Under the pieces are notes generated by a model. The model did no database searches. It was not told the DNA's origin and saw only the letters and a list, made by a program, of their open reading frames with translations. From Nitrospinaceae bacterium (GTDB lineage: Bacteria; Nitrospinota; Nitrospinia; Nitrospinales; JACRGP01): a DNA stretch of 56,729 bases. Below are positions 42,512-52,042 of the stretch, one piece after another. Positions within the stretch are counted from its first letter, which is position 1. Each line of letters starts with the position of its first letter. The DNA lies in NCBI GenBank assembly GCA_029261575.1, contig JAJDBD010000011.1:1-56729 (forward strand), given 5' to 3'. A program made the translations under genes and the position numbers.

Positions 42512-44722
42512 TCAGGCAAGGTTTTTCTGATAGGGTTTTTCAGGCGGTTTTCGGGGCGTCATGAAACTTTCTTTCTCTCTTCCCCAGGCGCCTTCCCTGG
42601 ACAGGACGGCCCGGTTGAGAATCATGGAAATGACTTTGATCTGCATTTCATCCAGTTCCTGCACCACCTGGTAAAGTTGCTCGTCGGTTGTCGTTCCCGC
42701 CTGCAAAACTAAAATGGTAACGTCCGAAATCTTGGCCAGGTATTTCGAATCGGTCGACGAGTAAAAAGGCGGCGAGTCGATCATAACGCATTTGTAATCC
42801 ATGCGCAGGGAATGCAACAGGGCGTCGAGTCCCATCTCCTGATACAGGCTGTCGCCGTTGGTCTCCCAGTTCCCCAGGGGAAGGATGTGGAACGGCAGGC
42901 GCGACTCCCGGACGATGACGTCTTCCAGCGAACAATCTCCTTCCAACACCTCCCACAGGCCGCGAACATTTTTCCCGGACGGCAATTTGGTTTTTGGGTT
43001 TTTTATGTTCAGGTCGACGTACAGTTTCTGATCCCTTCGTTGCGTCAACGTGCACAGGATATTGCTGAGTATGGAAGTCGTGCCTTCGCCGGAGTACAGC
43101 GAAAAACCGGTAAATATCCGGGACTGGTATTGCTCCTGCTCCCGGATGAAGCTTAAAGCCATGCGTTTGTATTGTTCCGCCAGCGCCGAGGTCGGGTCGT
43201 CCAGGGCCGCTGTTTGAGGGTTCAGGGTTTTGTCTGAAAGTTGGTTCACGTCCAGGATATAACCGGTGGGTTGCCTGCCGATGATCCTTTCGACGTCCGC
43301 GGTGGTCCAGACGCGATGATCGAGTTTCTCTCGGCCCACAGCGTAACCGACGCTGACAAAGGAGCTGAAAAGGAGCACAAGAACCAGCATCTTTTTGCGT
43401 TTGCCGGCGGTGGGGACTTCCGGTCGGATGGCGCGGTTCACGATGTAAATTCTTCCCGGCGCCCAGGATTCAACCTCCAACTGATCGATCCGTTCGTTGA
43501 TCATCAAAAGGGAATCCTGGATACGCTTGATATCCTTGCGCGAGGTCACCGCCCGGGTCATCTCGTTGTTGACCTGGCTGGCCTTCTCTTCGGACAGCCT
43601 CACTTCCTGAATCAATCTCTCCACGTTTTTTTTGCGGGCGCTGTACTCTGTTTTAGCCTCTTGGATTTTCAGGTTATGGTCGGCAATCAACTTGCCGCGA
43701 ATCACCGACTCAGCTTTTATTCTGGCGCGCGAACGCATGCGGTTTTGGACCTCGACCAGTTTTTCGAAACTCTTTTCAAACTCCACGCGCTCGGGGTGAT
43801 TCTCTTTCATCCCGGCCAGGGCGATGCGCATATTTTGTAACTTGCGCGACATTTGAATCCGGTTGTCCTGAATGGCGGGATCGTTTTCCACCCATTGGTC
43901 CACTTCTGCGCTGATATCGACAATTTGAAGCGTTTTCAATCGATCTTCTAATTCTCCCAGTTTAACTTTCCATTCCGACTCGTCCATTTTCGCTCTCATC
44001 AGGGTGTTTTGGACCTCCACCACCGCCTGGAGATAGACGTAAATATTTTTTTCATCGGTGGAGCCGATGGATTGGGAATTGGCCGCTTCTCCCAGTTCCA
44101 CATACATTTGCCTCAACTCTTCTTCCAGTTGCTTTTGGCGGTCCTGGAGAAACTTGAGTCGGGAGGAGTCCGTGGAGGACTGCTTGTCCTTGAGGCCTTC
44201 CATATAAGTGGCGGCGATGGAATTCACCAGGGTGGACAGGCCGTGGTTGCTGGCCGAGGTCAACGAGATGGTGACGAGTTGTGTGTCCCGAATTTGCGAT
44301 ACTTCCAAGTGATTTATCAGGCGACTCACCGCTTCGCGAAAATTTTCTCCCGGCAAACGCCAGTCAAACCCCTTTTCCGCGAATTGCGCCAGGGAACGGG
44401 TCAGTATCGGATAACTTTTAATTATGTTGATCTGGGTGCGGACGAAGTCGTCGTAATAGGGAGCGATGGAAGTGTTGTCCTGATTGTACAAAACTTTCGG
44501 CAACACCGGCTCAATCAAAATCTCCGCCTTGGTTTCATAAAGCGGGGGAAACTTGAACCAAACAACCGTCAATCCAAGAAGCAAGCATCCTGAAAACAGG
44601 ACAGTAGCCATCTTCCAGTGCAGGCGCAGGTCACTCAACAAACGGATGGGCTTGGGATTAATTCCCTTGGCCCGACGTTCCGGGATGGGTTCCATGTCAA
44701 TGATGGCTGGGCTGTTTTGCAT
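42512..44722 (-). CDS. Wzc-like polysaccharide co-polymerase with degenerate kinase domain
   Basis: 736 residues: Wzz domain with membrane helices at ~38-57 and ~444-460 and a long periplasmic coiled-coil (180-420), then a C-terminal domain at ~515-700 related to bacterial tyrosine kinases. Walker B is kept ('VMIDSPP', 646-652). The P-loop reads GEGTTS (545-550), with Thr where Lys is required, and the Walker A' reads VDLNIKNP in place of the usual D-x-D. The C-terminus has one Tyr and no Tyr cluster. It probably sets chain length with Wza without kinase activity. It lies between the wza-like gene and an acetyltransferase gene. Confidence 0.88.
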   Translation of the reverse strand: MQNSPAIIDMEPIPERRAKGINPKPIRLLSDLRLHWKMATVLFSGCLLLGLTVVWFKFPPLYETKAEILIEPVLPKVLYNQDNTSIAPYYDDFVRTQINIIKSYPILTRSLAQFAEKGFDWRLPGENFREAVSRLINHLEVSQIRDTQLVTISLTSASNHGLSTLVNSIAATYMEGLKDKQSSTDSSRLKFLQDRQKQLEEELRQMYVELGEAANSQSIGSTDEKNIYVYLQAVVEVQNTLMRAKMDESEWKVKLGELEDRLKTLQIVDISAEVDQWVENDPAIQDNRIQMSRKLQNMRIALAGMKENHPERVEFEKSFEKLVEVQNRMRSRARIKAESVIRGKLIADHNLKIQEAKTEYSARKKNVERLIQEVRLSEEKASQVNNEMTRAVTSRKDIKRIQDSLLMINERIDQLEVESWAPGRIYIVNRAIRPEVPTAGKRKKMLVLVLLFSSFVSVGYAVGREKLDHRVWTTADVERIIGRQPTGYILDVNQLSDKTLNPQTAALDDPTSALAEQYKRMALSFIREQEQYQSRIFTGFSLYSGEGTTSILSNILCTLTQRRDQKLYVDLNIKNPKTKLPSGKNVRGLWEVLEGDCSLEDVIVRESRLPFHILPLGNWETNGDSLYQEMGLDALLHSLRMDYKCVMIDSPPFYSSTDSKYLAKISDVTILVLQAGTTTDEQLYQVVQELDEMQIKVISMILNRAVLSREGAWGREKESFMTPRKPPEKPYQKNLA

Positions 44723-44735
44723 TCGGTTCAGTTCG

Positions 44736-45782
44736 TTAAAAAGAATTCAGCAACAGGGACCCGCCGACAAAGGAACGGATGAGCGGGTCGATCTGTCGCA
44801 GGTAGTAATTAAATTTCGCCATTCCCCTGCGGGGAACATAAATAATATCGTCGTCCCGCAGTTCGTAGTTTTTAGCGAAAACGCCGTTTTCAATGATTTG
44901 ATTCAGATCGACGACGCGCATGTTATTTTCCTTCAAATTCCTGATGAGCCTGATTTCTTTCAGGTTGGCGTCCTCCGTCGTTCCGCCCGCCAACTGAATG
45001 GCGTCCAGCAGGGAAAGACCGGAGAGGCGAATTTCAAAGGCTCCCGGAGTTTTGACTTCTCCCATCACAAACACAGCAGAGTCGGTGGTTTCAGGAATAT
45101 GAATGACGTCGTTGTTTTGCAATTTGACGTTGAGCTTAAGATTTCCCTGCCTGAGCAATTGGACCAGGTCCACCCAAATGATCTGGTTATTGCCCCGGAT
45201 GATGGCGCATTTTGCAAGAAAAATGGATTTGTCCCGCGTGGGCAAACCGCCCGCCAGAGACAGGGCTTCCAGCAGGGTGCCCTGACCGTCGAAGTGAATC
45301 ACTCCTGGATTGGACACCCTCCCCAGGACGTAAACCTTATTGTTTTGGTATTTCAATATTTTAACGGTTACCTGCGGATTTTCATAATATTTTTGATACA
45401 TGTTTTCAATGGAGGCGGCGGCCTGGTCTCTGGTTTGATCGGAGATTTTAAATTCGCCTAAAATCGGCAGGGTAATTTTTCCAAAGGGTCCCACCAAATG
45501 CTCCCCGCTCAAGCCTTCGCGGTTCCAGACGCTGATTTTCAATAAATCCCCAGGGCCGACCATATAATCTTTATCCATATTGGCTTCGATCAACTTGAGC
45601 ATCTCCGGCGGCACGAAGGGAGTTTTGGACTTAATGCCGCTTTGGGCAAAACTAGAGTCGCGATGGCGCTTTTTTGAAATTTTCTTTTTGGGAGCCGTAT
45701 TGCAGGCGACCAGGCCGAACGCCAACGTCAATATCCCTATCCAAAGAAGGCCGAAGCGAAATGTGCGTAAAAATATTTTCAT
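44736..45782 (-). CDS. Wza-like polysaccharide export lipoprotein (SLBB)
   Basis: 348 residues from the ATG at 45782 (a GTG at 45791 would add three). The lipoprotein signal has the lipobox 'LVAC'. A polysaccharide export domain follows ('DYMVGPGDLLKISVWNREGLSGEHLVGPFGKITLPILGEF', ~70-150) and then at least two SLBB domains ('KVYVLGRVSNPGVIHF', 'AVFVMGEVKTPGAFEI'). The last residues ('LIRSFVGGSLLLNS') could be the membrane-crossing helix of Wza. It forms the outer-membrane channel for the polymer with the Wzc-like periplasmic partner encoded next. Confidence 0.93.
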   Translation of the reverse strand: MKIFLRTFRFGLLWIGILTLAFGLVACNTAPKKKISKKRHRDSSFAQSGIKSKTPFVPPEMLKLIEANMDKDYMVGPGDLLKISVWNREGLSGEHLVGPFGKITLPILGEFKISDQTRDQAAASIENMYQKYYENPQVTVKILKYQNNKVYVLGRVSNPGVIHFDGQGTLLEALSLAGGLPTRDKSIFLAKCAIIRGNNQIIWVDLVQLLRQGNLKLNVKLQNNDVIHIPETTDSAVFVMGEVKTPGAFEIRLSGLSLLDAIQLAGGTTEDANLKEIRLIRNLKENNMRVVDLNQIIENGVFAKNYELRDDDIIYVPRRGMAKFNYYLRQIDPLIRSFVGGSLLLNSF

Positions 45783-45794
45783 ATCGTTCACTGT

Positions 45795-47150
45795 TTAAAG
45801 AATGCGCGCGAAGCTGAACCTGGGTTTCGCGGGCGTCCGGAATGTTTTCGTTTTGGAGGCAAACAGCTCCCCTCCGTGTTGCAGATTTTGCGCCAGGGCG
45901 CCCATCATAAAAAAGTAATGTAGAGCCTGGCCGCCGGAATATACCGTTCCCTGCGTAAAAAGAGCGGCCATCCACCCCGCCAGAATGCACCAGCCAAGGC
46001 GCGCCTGGGGATCCTGGCGGCTTCGTTTAATGCAAAAGCGCCACAGACCGTAAAGGGTTCCATATATAAAAGTAAGGTACACCGACAAGGTTATCAAACC
46101 CGACGCCAGGGCGATTCCGAGATATTCGTTGTCGATGGATTCCATTCCCCGGACTTTTGGGACGGTGGATCGGCCCCAACCGGTCAAAGGCCGCTCCATC
46201 ACGATCAGGGAATATTCCTCCAGCATGATTTTTCGGTACGCGGCGTTTCTTTGCGCCTCGGTGACTGCGGAATCCCGGGTGACGGATATGTAGGTCATGA
46301 AAGTCGAAAGCGAAGCGATCAACCCGATGGCGGCGATCAGTCCGACAAAGGTCGCAATGAACTTTTTATTGTTCGACCAGCCAAAATAAATGATCCCCAG
46401 TCCCAGCAGGACGCCGGCGATGGGTCCGCGGGAAAGCGAGACCAACAGGCCGCCAAAATTCAAGGCGATTATCAACAGGCTGATTTTGCTATTTTTAAAG
46501 ACGCGGTGGAAATGGCACCAGACGGCGAGGGGAACCATGAGGGCAAAGAAATAGCCCGCGATGATGGGATGGCCAAAGGGACCCATGGCCCGCTTCAATC
46601 CCGCGCGTTGCATGACGAATCCGGTGTCCCACACCACGTCGTGGGGCCAAAGCCTTCGCAGTATCTGGTCGAAAAAATTAAAAAACATTCGCGCTTCGTA
46701 AGCGTTGAATACGGCGATAACGGCGCCCAGGCACAACATCATTTTGACGATATTTATTTGCGTGTCTCGGTTGTTTGCCCAGGACCGGACCATGATATAG
46801 GGGACGAAAATGGTGAGGAAACTGTTGTAAAGAATTTTTTGAGCCACGCTGTAGTCGTCGGCGCTCAACTGGGTCAAAAAAATCACCAGGACGTAGGCCA
46901 GTACCATCCAATCCATGGTCGTGAATTTAAAAAATTGGTATTCACTCCAAACCCACGCCAAAAAAATCGGTATCAGGGCGGCGGACCAGAAATAAAATTC
47001 CGGGACGCCGGGAACCAACTTGACGTCAAAGTAGGTGGGGAACAGGGTCAGGAAAGGCAAAAAGACCAGAATAAAAACCTCGGCGGGTTTTCGACCCTGG
47101 AACAAAAGATAACAACTGATAATCAAAGGAGCGAGGATGATTTTATCCAT
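45795..47150 (-). CDS. Wzy-like O-antigen/exopolysaccharide polymerase
   Basis: 451 residues with about 11 hydrophobic helices and a large periplasmic loop at ~310-350 ending 'ERPLTGWGRSTVPKVRGMESIDNEYLGIALASGL', the Wzy_C/O-antigen ligase signature. As first gene of a minus-strand block with Wza, Wzc-like and Wzx, it is most likely the polymerase. It ends 12 bp before the wza-like start. Compared with the paralogous superfamily member at 2789-4048 the sequence is only distantly similar. Confidence 0.87.
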   Translation of the reverse strand: MDKIILAPLIISCYLLFQGRKPAEVFILVFLPFLTLFPTYFDVKLVPGVPEFYFWSAALIPIFLAWVWSEYQFFKFTTMDWMVLAYVLVIFLTQLSADDYSVAQKILYNSFLTIFVPYIMVRSWANNRDTQINIVKMMLCLGAVIAVFNAYEARMFFNFFDQILRRLWPHDVVWDTGFVMQRAGLKRAMGPFGHPIIAGYFFALMVPLAVWCHFHRVFKNSKISLLIIALNFGGLLVSLSRGPIAGVLLGLGIIYFGWSNNKKFIATFVGLIAAIGLIASLSTFMTYISVTRDSAVTEAQRNAAYRKIMLEEYSLIVMERPLTGWGRSTVPKVRGMESIDNEYLGIALASGLITLSVYLTFIYGTLYGLWRFCIKRSRQDPQARLGWCILAGWMAALFTQGTVYSGGQALHYFFMMGALAQNLQHGGELFASKTKTFRTPAKPRFSFARIL

Positions 47151-47572
47151 GATCGAGCAATCTTAAGTCGTGTCGGGCCTTATTCTGACAATTAAATTTC
47201 TGGCCGTTATTCAGCGTATTATAGAACAAAGCAAATACCATGCCGTATTTGCGGTCAAGCGAAGACTTATCCCCTTAAAATTTAACGAGTTAGAGGTGTG
47301 AGTGGCAGGAGAAGGGCTTGGGAATGGGTCCGGTTGGGAGCCAGACGCTCTAACTCTTTTTATTTAGGCCGCTACAAGGACGCCGCTGGACCGCCAAATT
47401 TCCGACGATTTATTGAGACGTTGACGCATGAAGGAACTCTTGGGATTCGGATTTGATAGCAGACATTTCCACGTCGAAAGGATTTTGGCGAGCGGCCCGG
47501 CAAAATTTTCTCGCCAGGATCAGTAATAAAGACTCCCGTTTGCCTCAAGGCGTTTGCGTCCCGAAAACCGGT
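47151..47572. other. Intergenic region with a candidate small structured RNA
   Basis: No ORF is supported. GAGTTAGAG at 47287-47295 pairs perfectly with CTCTAACTC at 47348-47356, enclosing a G-rich 52-base loop and followed on the plus strand by TTTTTATTT. That is terminator-like and may end a small RNA. The polysaccharide operon promoter presumably lies at 47160-47280 on the minus strand, but no clear elements were found. Confidence 0.35.
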
Positions 47573-47995
47573 TCAATCCTTACCCGGAGCGTTTTCATTC
47601 AAGTACTTTGTTAAATGCAAAACGTTCCAGTTTTTAAAACAGGTGTATCGGACAAGATCCATCTTCGTCTGGATAATATAAAGACCGTATCCGCCTTCGG
47701 CAAAATTATCAAAATCCGGTTCAGGAACCTTGTCCAGCTTGAATCCTTTTCCCTGGTCCTTCATGCAAATGATCAATTTCTGCTTGTCGCCCTTGATTTC
47801 AAGCGCGACCTTCCCCTTTCCCTCGCCTCCATATTTGACCGCATTGGTGAAGGCCTCGCTCACCACAAGCTCCAGATCGTTAAGGATTCCCGACTGGGAA
47901 GAATTGAGCAGGGATTTACAGGCCTCCTTGGAAAAATGAGAAGCCAGGGACAGCAGTTCGATTTTGGCGGGTAGCGTCAGGGAAAATTCTTGCAT
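47573..47995 (-). CDS. RsbW-type anti-sigma regulatory ATPase/kinase
   Basis: 140 residues of the HATPase_c GHKL type: 'LNDLELVVSEAFTNAVKYGG' is the N-box, 'CMKDQGKGF' the G1 box, and 'GGYGLYIIQTKMDLV' the G2 box. In partner switching such a kinase phosphorylates an STAS antagonist or sequesters a sigma factor or other partner. The STAS gene is directly upstream, 34 bp away on the same strand, giving a classic RsbV-RsbW pair. No sigma factor gene is adjacent, so the final target may not be a sigma factor. Confidence 0.92.
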   Translation of the reverse strand: MQEFSLTLPAKIELLSLASHFSKEACKSLLNSSQSGILNDLELVVSEAFTNAVKYGGEGKGKVALEIKGDKQKLIICMKDQGKGFKLDKVPEPDFDNFAEGGYGLYIIQTKMDLVRYTCFKNWNVLHLTKYLNENAPGKD

Positions 47996-48029
47996 CGGTC
48001 CGGGACAGGTAGAAAATTAAGCGCGGAAC

Positions 48030-48365
48030 TCAGCTGAAATTTTCCTGAGCCGCTTCGGGGTCGTCAAAGATTTCAAACAGGCGGTGCAGGCGCGTCAATT
48101 CCATAAGCGAACGCACGGTTTCCTGCAAACAACACAGGCGAATTTCCCCGCCCGCCTTGGACGCCAGCCGGTAACAGGCCACCAGGCTTCCGAGTCCGGA
48201 GCTGTCGATGAATTCCACCCCGGAAAGATTCAGGATGAGGCGCTTGTCGTCCTTATCGACCATGCCCTGAATTTTTTCTTTCAGTTGTTTTCCCGTATTG
48301 GCGTCCAGTCGGCCGCTCAAACTCAACAGCTTGGACCCGCCGCCCTCGTCCTTGATCTCCAACAT
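48030..48365 (-). CDS. STAS domain anti-sigma antagonist, RsbV-type
   Basis: 111 residues, a single STAS domain. 'LSGVEFIDSSGLGSLVACYRLA' contains the DSSG motif whose Ser is phosphorylated by RsbW-type kinases. A consensus AGGAGG precedes the ATG. Dephosphorylated protein would bind the RsbW-like partner and release its target. It is divergent from the PP2C-type phosphatase at 48610, which is the natural enzyme to dephosphorylate it. Confidence 0.93.
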   Translation of the reverse strand: MLEIKDEGGGSKLLSLSGRLDANTGKQLKEKIQGMVDKDDKRLILNLSGVEFIDSSGLGSLVACYRLASKAGGEIRLCCLQETVRSLMELTRLHRLFEIFDDPEAAQENFS

Positions 48366-48609
48366 GCTGGCTCCTCCTTTAAACGGCGGTCGCCGCCGTT
48401 ACCGATGAATTCTCCCCGCTCTTTTATTCTGGTGCAACATTTTATCAGGAAACAGACGGCGTCTTTATAAAAACGGTCGGGGCAAAACGCCCACCCGCGA
48501 CAAAGCCGTAAAATAAAATTGACGTTTTTTTGACAAAATTTAGATAGGATAGGATTAAACTATAAGCTTTTATATTATAAATCAATACTTTTCCCTCACA
48601 ACGCCCACG

Positions 48610-49812
48610 ATGAAAATTCTTATTGTAGAAGACGACGAAAATTACAGAGCCTTCATGGAAACTTCTCTCCGGCAAAAAAATTACGAAGTGGTCGCCGCCT
48701 CAAACGGCAAGAAGGCTCTGGAAATTCTTGAAAGCGAACCTGTCAATTTTGTGATCAGCGACTGGATGATGCCCGCCATGTCCGGCGTTGAATTGTGCCG
48801 GCAAATTCGGGAAAGAAATTTTGATCGCTATATTTATATTATGTTGCTGACCGCCAAAGCGGAAAAACAGGATTTGATCGAAGGGATGGAGTCCGGCGCC
48901 GACGGGTATATGGTTAAAACATTCGAACCTGAAATCCTGGAAGTTTATATCCGCGCCGGAATGCGTTTCATGGAACTGGAGCGAAAACTGGAATCCCAGA
49001 AGGCTCAGATGGAGGCGGCTAATAAAAAACTGACCGACGCCTATTCCATCATCACCAAGGAATTAAAGGTCGCCGCCCGCATGCAACAAAGCCTGCTTCC
49101 CAATTATAAATCGGTAGCCAACGTGGATTTTGACTGGCTGTTTTTGCCCAGCCAGTTTGTTGCGGGCGATATTTTGAATTATTTCAAACTGGGGCAAAAC
49201 AGCATCGGGTTTTATGTGATCGACGTCTCCGGTCACGGAGTCTCCGCCGCCATGCTTTCGATGACCCTCACAAAATTCCTCACCTCCTATTCGCTTTATG
49301 GAGGGCCGCTGATCGACCGGTCGGGTTCGGGAGGCCAATTGAAAATCCGACCGCCAAAAGAAGTCATGGGAATTTTGAACAAGGAATTTCAAAGCGATAA
49401 CGACGACTTTCAATACTTCACCATGCTCTATGGAGTGATCGATTCCGAAAAAAGCCAGGTCAGGATTTCGCAAGCGGGCCACCCCTATCCCTTCCTGTCC
49501 ACAAAATCAGATATCCGCCGCATCGGCGACGGAGGTTTCCCCGTCGGTATGATCCCGGACGCCGAATACACCGAAAGCTGTTTTGATTTTTCACCAGGGG
49601 ACCGCCTGACCCTGTATTCCGACGGCCTCACGGAATGCCATAACAACGAAAACGAATTATTTTCCGAAGACCGCCTGCGCGCTATTTTGGAAGAGTGCCG
49701 GGGAAAGTCTTTAAGCTCCTTCACGGATACCGTCAAGAACCGCCTGATAGAATGGAATGGCGGCTCGGATTTTGCCGACGACGTCACTTTGTTGACCCTG
49801 GAATTAAATTGA
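48610..49812 (+). CDS. Response regulator with PP2C/SpoIIE phosphatase domain
   Basis: 400 residues. Receiver at 1-120 with DD8-9, phosphoacceptor Asp51 ('VISDWMMP') and Lys. A coiled-coil linker (~125-170) leads to a SpoIIE-type PP2C domain at ~190-400: 'VAGDILNYFKL', 'FYVIDVSGHGVSAAMLSMTL' and 'SDGLTECHN' supply metal-binding Asp residues. The arrangement is that of RsbU-like and HsbR-like phosphatases that act on STAS proteins. It is followed 6 bp later by a hybrid kinase, which is the likely phosphodonor or competitor. Confidence 0.94.
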   Translation: MKILIVEDDENYRAFMETSLRQKNYEVVAASNGKKALEILESEPVNFVISDWMMPAMSGVELCRQIRERNFDRYIYIMLLTAKAEKQDLIEGMESGADGYMVKTFEPEILEVYIRAGMRFMELERKLESQKAQMEAANKKLTDAYSIITKELKVAARMQQSLLPNYKSVANVDFDWLFLPSQFVAGDILNYFKLGQNSIGFYVIDVSGHGVSAAMLSMTLTKFLTSYSLYGGPLIDRSGSGGQLKIRPPKEVMGILNKEFQSDNDDFQYFTMLYGVIDSEKSQVRISQAGHPYPFLSTKSDIRRIGDGGFPVGMIPDAEYTESCFDFSPGDRLTLYSDGLTECHNNENELFSEDRLRAILEECRGKSLSSFTDTVKNRLIEWNGGSDFADDVTLLTLELN

Positions 49813-49818
49813 GGCGCG

Positions 49819-51378
49819 GTGGAGCCTCACAAAATCAAAATGGAAATCGACGGCTTTATCAAAACCTTGCTGGAATCCTGCCCGGACGCCGCCGTTTTAA
49901 CGGACCCGGAGTTCCGCATTATTTTTTGGAATCGCGAGGCCGACCGTTTATTTAAATGGAAAGCGCGGGAGGTTTTAGGCCAATCCCTGGCGGAAGTCGT
50001 TGTTCCCTCCGCCCGCCGCAAAGAATTTAACGATCATTTTGCTCGCTCGATGGATTCGGAACCGGAGACCGCCGAAAGCGCCTGGGCCGGGTTTTGCTTC
50101 CAGGATAAAACCGGCCTGGAACTTACCCTGGAAGCGACAACCGGCGCCGCCGAGAACCAAGGCCGCCGGATTTGTTTTGCGTATTTTCGCGGCGCCTCCA
50201 AAATCAAAAACCTCGAGGAGGCGCTTTTAGAAAAAGATCAGAACGTTCAAAAAGCCGAAAAAGCCAAAACCGAATTTCTGGCCCGGGCTTCTCATGAAAT
50301 CCGCACCCCGCTCAATTCCATTATAGGTTTCTCCGATATCCTTCTGAAAATGTTGGAGGAGGGCAAGGTCGACGAATCCTTTGCCGGGTATCTGCGCCTC
50401 ATCGTTGAAAGCGGCGAGCAGTTGGCCGGGGTGATCGGCAATGTGCTGGACCTGTCCAAACTGGAATCCGGAACGTCGGAGATCCGGGAAGAAGCCTTCG
50501 ACCTGAAAGTAGTCGTCAAAAGCCTGGTCACTATATTCGCCTCGCAGGCCCGGGAAAAAGGCGTCGAGCTTAACTATTTTATGGACGAAAATATCAAAGG
50601 GCCTTTGGTTTCGGACCGTAAGAAGCTCAACCAGATTTTGACCTGCCTGCTCTCGAACGCAATCAAATATACGGAGTCGGGCCGCGCGACCCTGGGATGC
50701 CAAAGAAAAGACAATGGGATTTTATTTCAGGTAAACGATACCGGTCCGGGAATAGCTCCGGAGAAACTGGCAAAAATTTTTGAGCCGTTTGGGAGCGGCG
50801 GCGATTCCGATAAACCGGAAAAAGCGGGCGCCGGATTGGGTCTTGCGGTCGCAAAAAAAGCGGCGGAAGTTCTGAGGGGAAAAATTTGGGCCGAGAGCAA
50901 ATTGAATCAGGGTTCCAGGTTTTATTTTTGGATTCCTCTGGGGCTTGAGGCGGCGGAGGACGACGGTTCTCCCGCCGAAACTGAAAGCCCGGCAAAATTT
51001 TTAGCCGGTCAAAAAGTTTTGCTGGTGGACGACAACGAAAAATCTCTCTTGTTGACCCAGCTATTTTTGAATCGCATGGGCCTGAAACCGGAAACCGCCG
51101 TCAACGGCGTCGAGGCGGTTGAAAAAGCCGTCGCGCTCCAACCTGATTTGATTTTGATGGATACCCAGATGCCGCTCATGGACGGGCTGGAAGCGACCCG
51201 GGAATTGCGCAAAAAGGCGGAGACCCAAAATATCCCGATCATCGGGATCTCCGCCCACGCCGGTTGGGAGCATGAAGACGCCGGTATGCGCGCCGGACTG
51301 ACGGCCTACCTCGCCAAACCCCTGCAATACAAAAAATTGGAAACCGCCTGCCGAAAGTTTCTTAAAAAAGCTACTTAA
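49819..51378 (+). CDS. PAS hybrid sensor histidine kinase
   Basis: 519 residues, soluble. PAS at ~10-125, coiled coil to ~155, HisKA with His159 ('RASHEIRTPLNSIIGFSDIL'), HATPase at ~260-375 ('LLSNAIKYTESG', 'VNDTGPGIAPEKL', 'GAGLGLAVAKKAAE'). A C-terminal receiver at ~398-515 has Asp448 ('LILMDTQMPLMDG'). The start GTG at 49819 has GAGG five bases upstream; an ATG at 49840 is an alternative. It forms an operon with the PP2C response regulator and may control its phosphorylation. No membrane segment is present, so the signal is cytoplasmic. Confidence 0.93.
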   Translation: MEPHKIKMEIDGFIKTLLESCPDAAVLTDPEFRIIFWNREADRLFKWKAREVLGQSLAEVVVPSARRKEFNDHFARSMDSEPETAESAWAGFCFQDKTGLELTLEATTGAAENQGRRICFAYFRGASKIKNLEEALLEKDQNVQKAEKAKTEFLARASHEIRTPLNSIIGFSDILLKMLEEGKVDESFAGYLRLIVESGEQLAGVIGNVLDLSKLESGTSEIREEAFDLKVVVKSLVTIFASQAREKGVELNYFMDENIKGPLVSDRKKLNQILTCLLSNAIKYTESGRATLGCQRKDNGILFQVNDTGPGIAPEKLAKIFEPFGSGGDSDKPEKAGAGLGLAVAKKAAEVLRGKIWAESKLNQGSRFYFWIPLGLEAAEDDGSPAETESPAKFLAGQKVLLVDDNEKSLLLTQLFLNRMGLKPETAVNGVEAVEKAVALQPDLILMDTQMPLMDGLEATRELRKKAETQNIPIIGISAHAGWEHEDAGMRAGLTAYLAKPLQYKKLETACRKFLKKAT

Positions 51379-51561
51379 CTGAACAAGGTTCTAGTTCAAG
51401 TCGATTGGATTATTCCGGCAGGCGCATCCCTCCTCCAGTCACCCTATCCCCGCCAAAAAAAATTCTGAATTTTTTTTCTTAATTTTTCGCAAAAGCTTCC
51501 GATAGAAACAACTGTAAGGCCAAATGCGCCTCGGATATCAACCCCAGCAGGAGATATCGGT

Positions 51562-51945
51562 TTGTCTCAAGAATTCGACAAGGTAAGGCTGAAAATCTTC
51601 AGAGCCTTGAATAAATGCATCCTTTCCGCCTCGGCAAGCTCCAACGACGTGAAATGCCTGGTCAAGATCATCAAGGATCATCGCCTCGAAGAGGATTTAC
51701 ACGAATTCATGGAAGGCTTCGATCCGCAAACTCTGGTGGACCGATTGCTCGCCGGGCCGGGAAAAAATAAGGGAGGGGTACCGGCCAAGGCGCCGGGAGA
51801 TTCGACCTCCCCATTAGAACCGGAGAAGGATTGCCAGCTCATCGACGGGGCGAGGTTGACGGAACGGGAGGCTGAGTTCGAGGAGTATTACAAAACACGG
51901 TTCGACGAAGAAAATTGGCTCAAAAGGAACAAATTGCGGCTGTGA
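51562..51945 (+). CDS. Small hypothetical protein
   Basis: 127 residues starting with TTG at 51562; AGGAG eight bases upstream decides this start. The first ~75 residues look helical and compact ('KIFRALNKCILSASASSNDVKCLVKIIKDHRLEEDLHEFM'). A Gly/Pro-rich linker follows, then a charged C-terminal helix ('TEREAEFEEYYKTRFDEENWLKRNKLRL'). No signal, membrane segment or catalytic motif. It lies alone, 183 bp after the hybrid kinase, with a terminator about 100 bp downstream. Not recognised. Confidence 0.65.
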   Translation: MSQEFDKVRLKIFRALNKCILSASASSNDVKCLVKIIKDHRLEEDLHEFMEGFDPQTLVDRLLAGPGKNKGGVPAKAPGDSTSPLEPEKDCQLIDGARLTEREAEFEEYYKTRFDEENWLKRNKLRL

Positions 51946-52042
51946 GATTTGATTAGAAAATTTTTTGCATCCTTTTCAGAAAGTTTGCGTCTTATCTCGT
52001 AGCATAGTTGCAGTTTTCTTTTCATGGTTTTCTCCCTCAAAG

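Noticed and set aside
46251-47195. 314-codon plus-strand frame opposite the Wzy-like gene
   Set aside because: It is an antisense shadow of a membrane protein, highly polar and without motifs.
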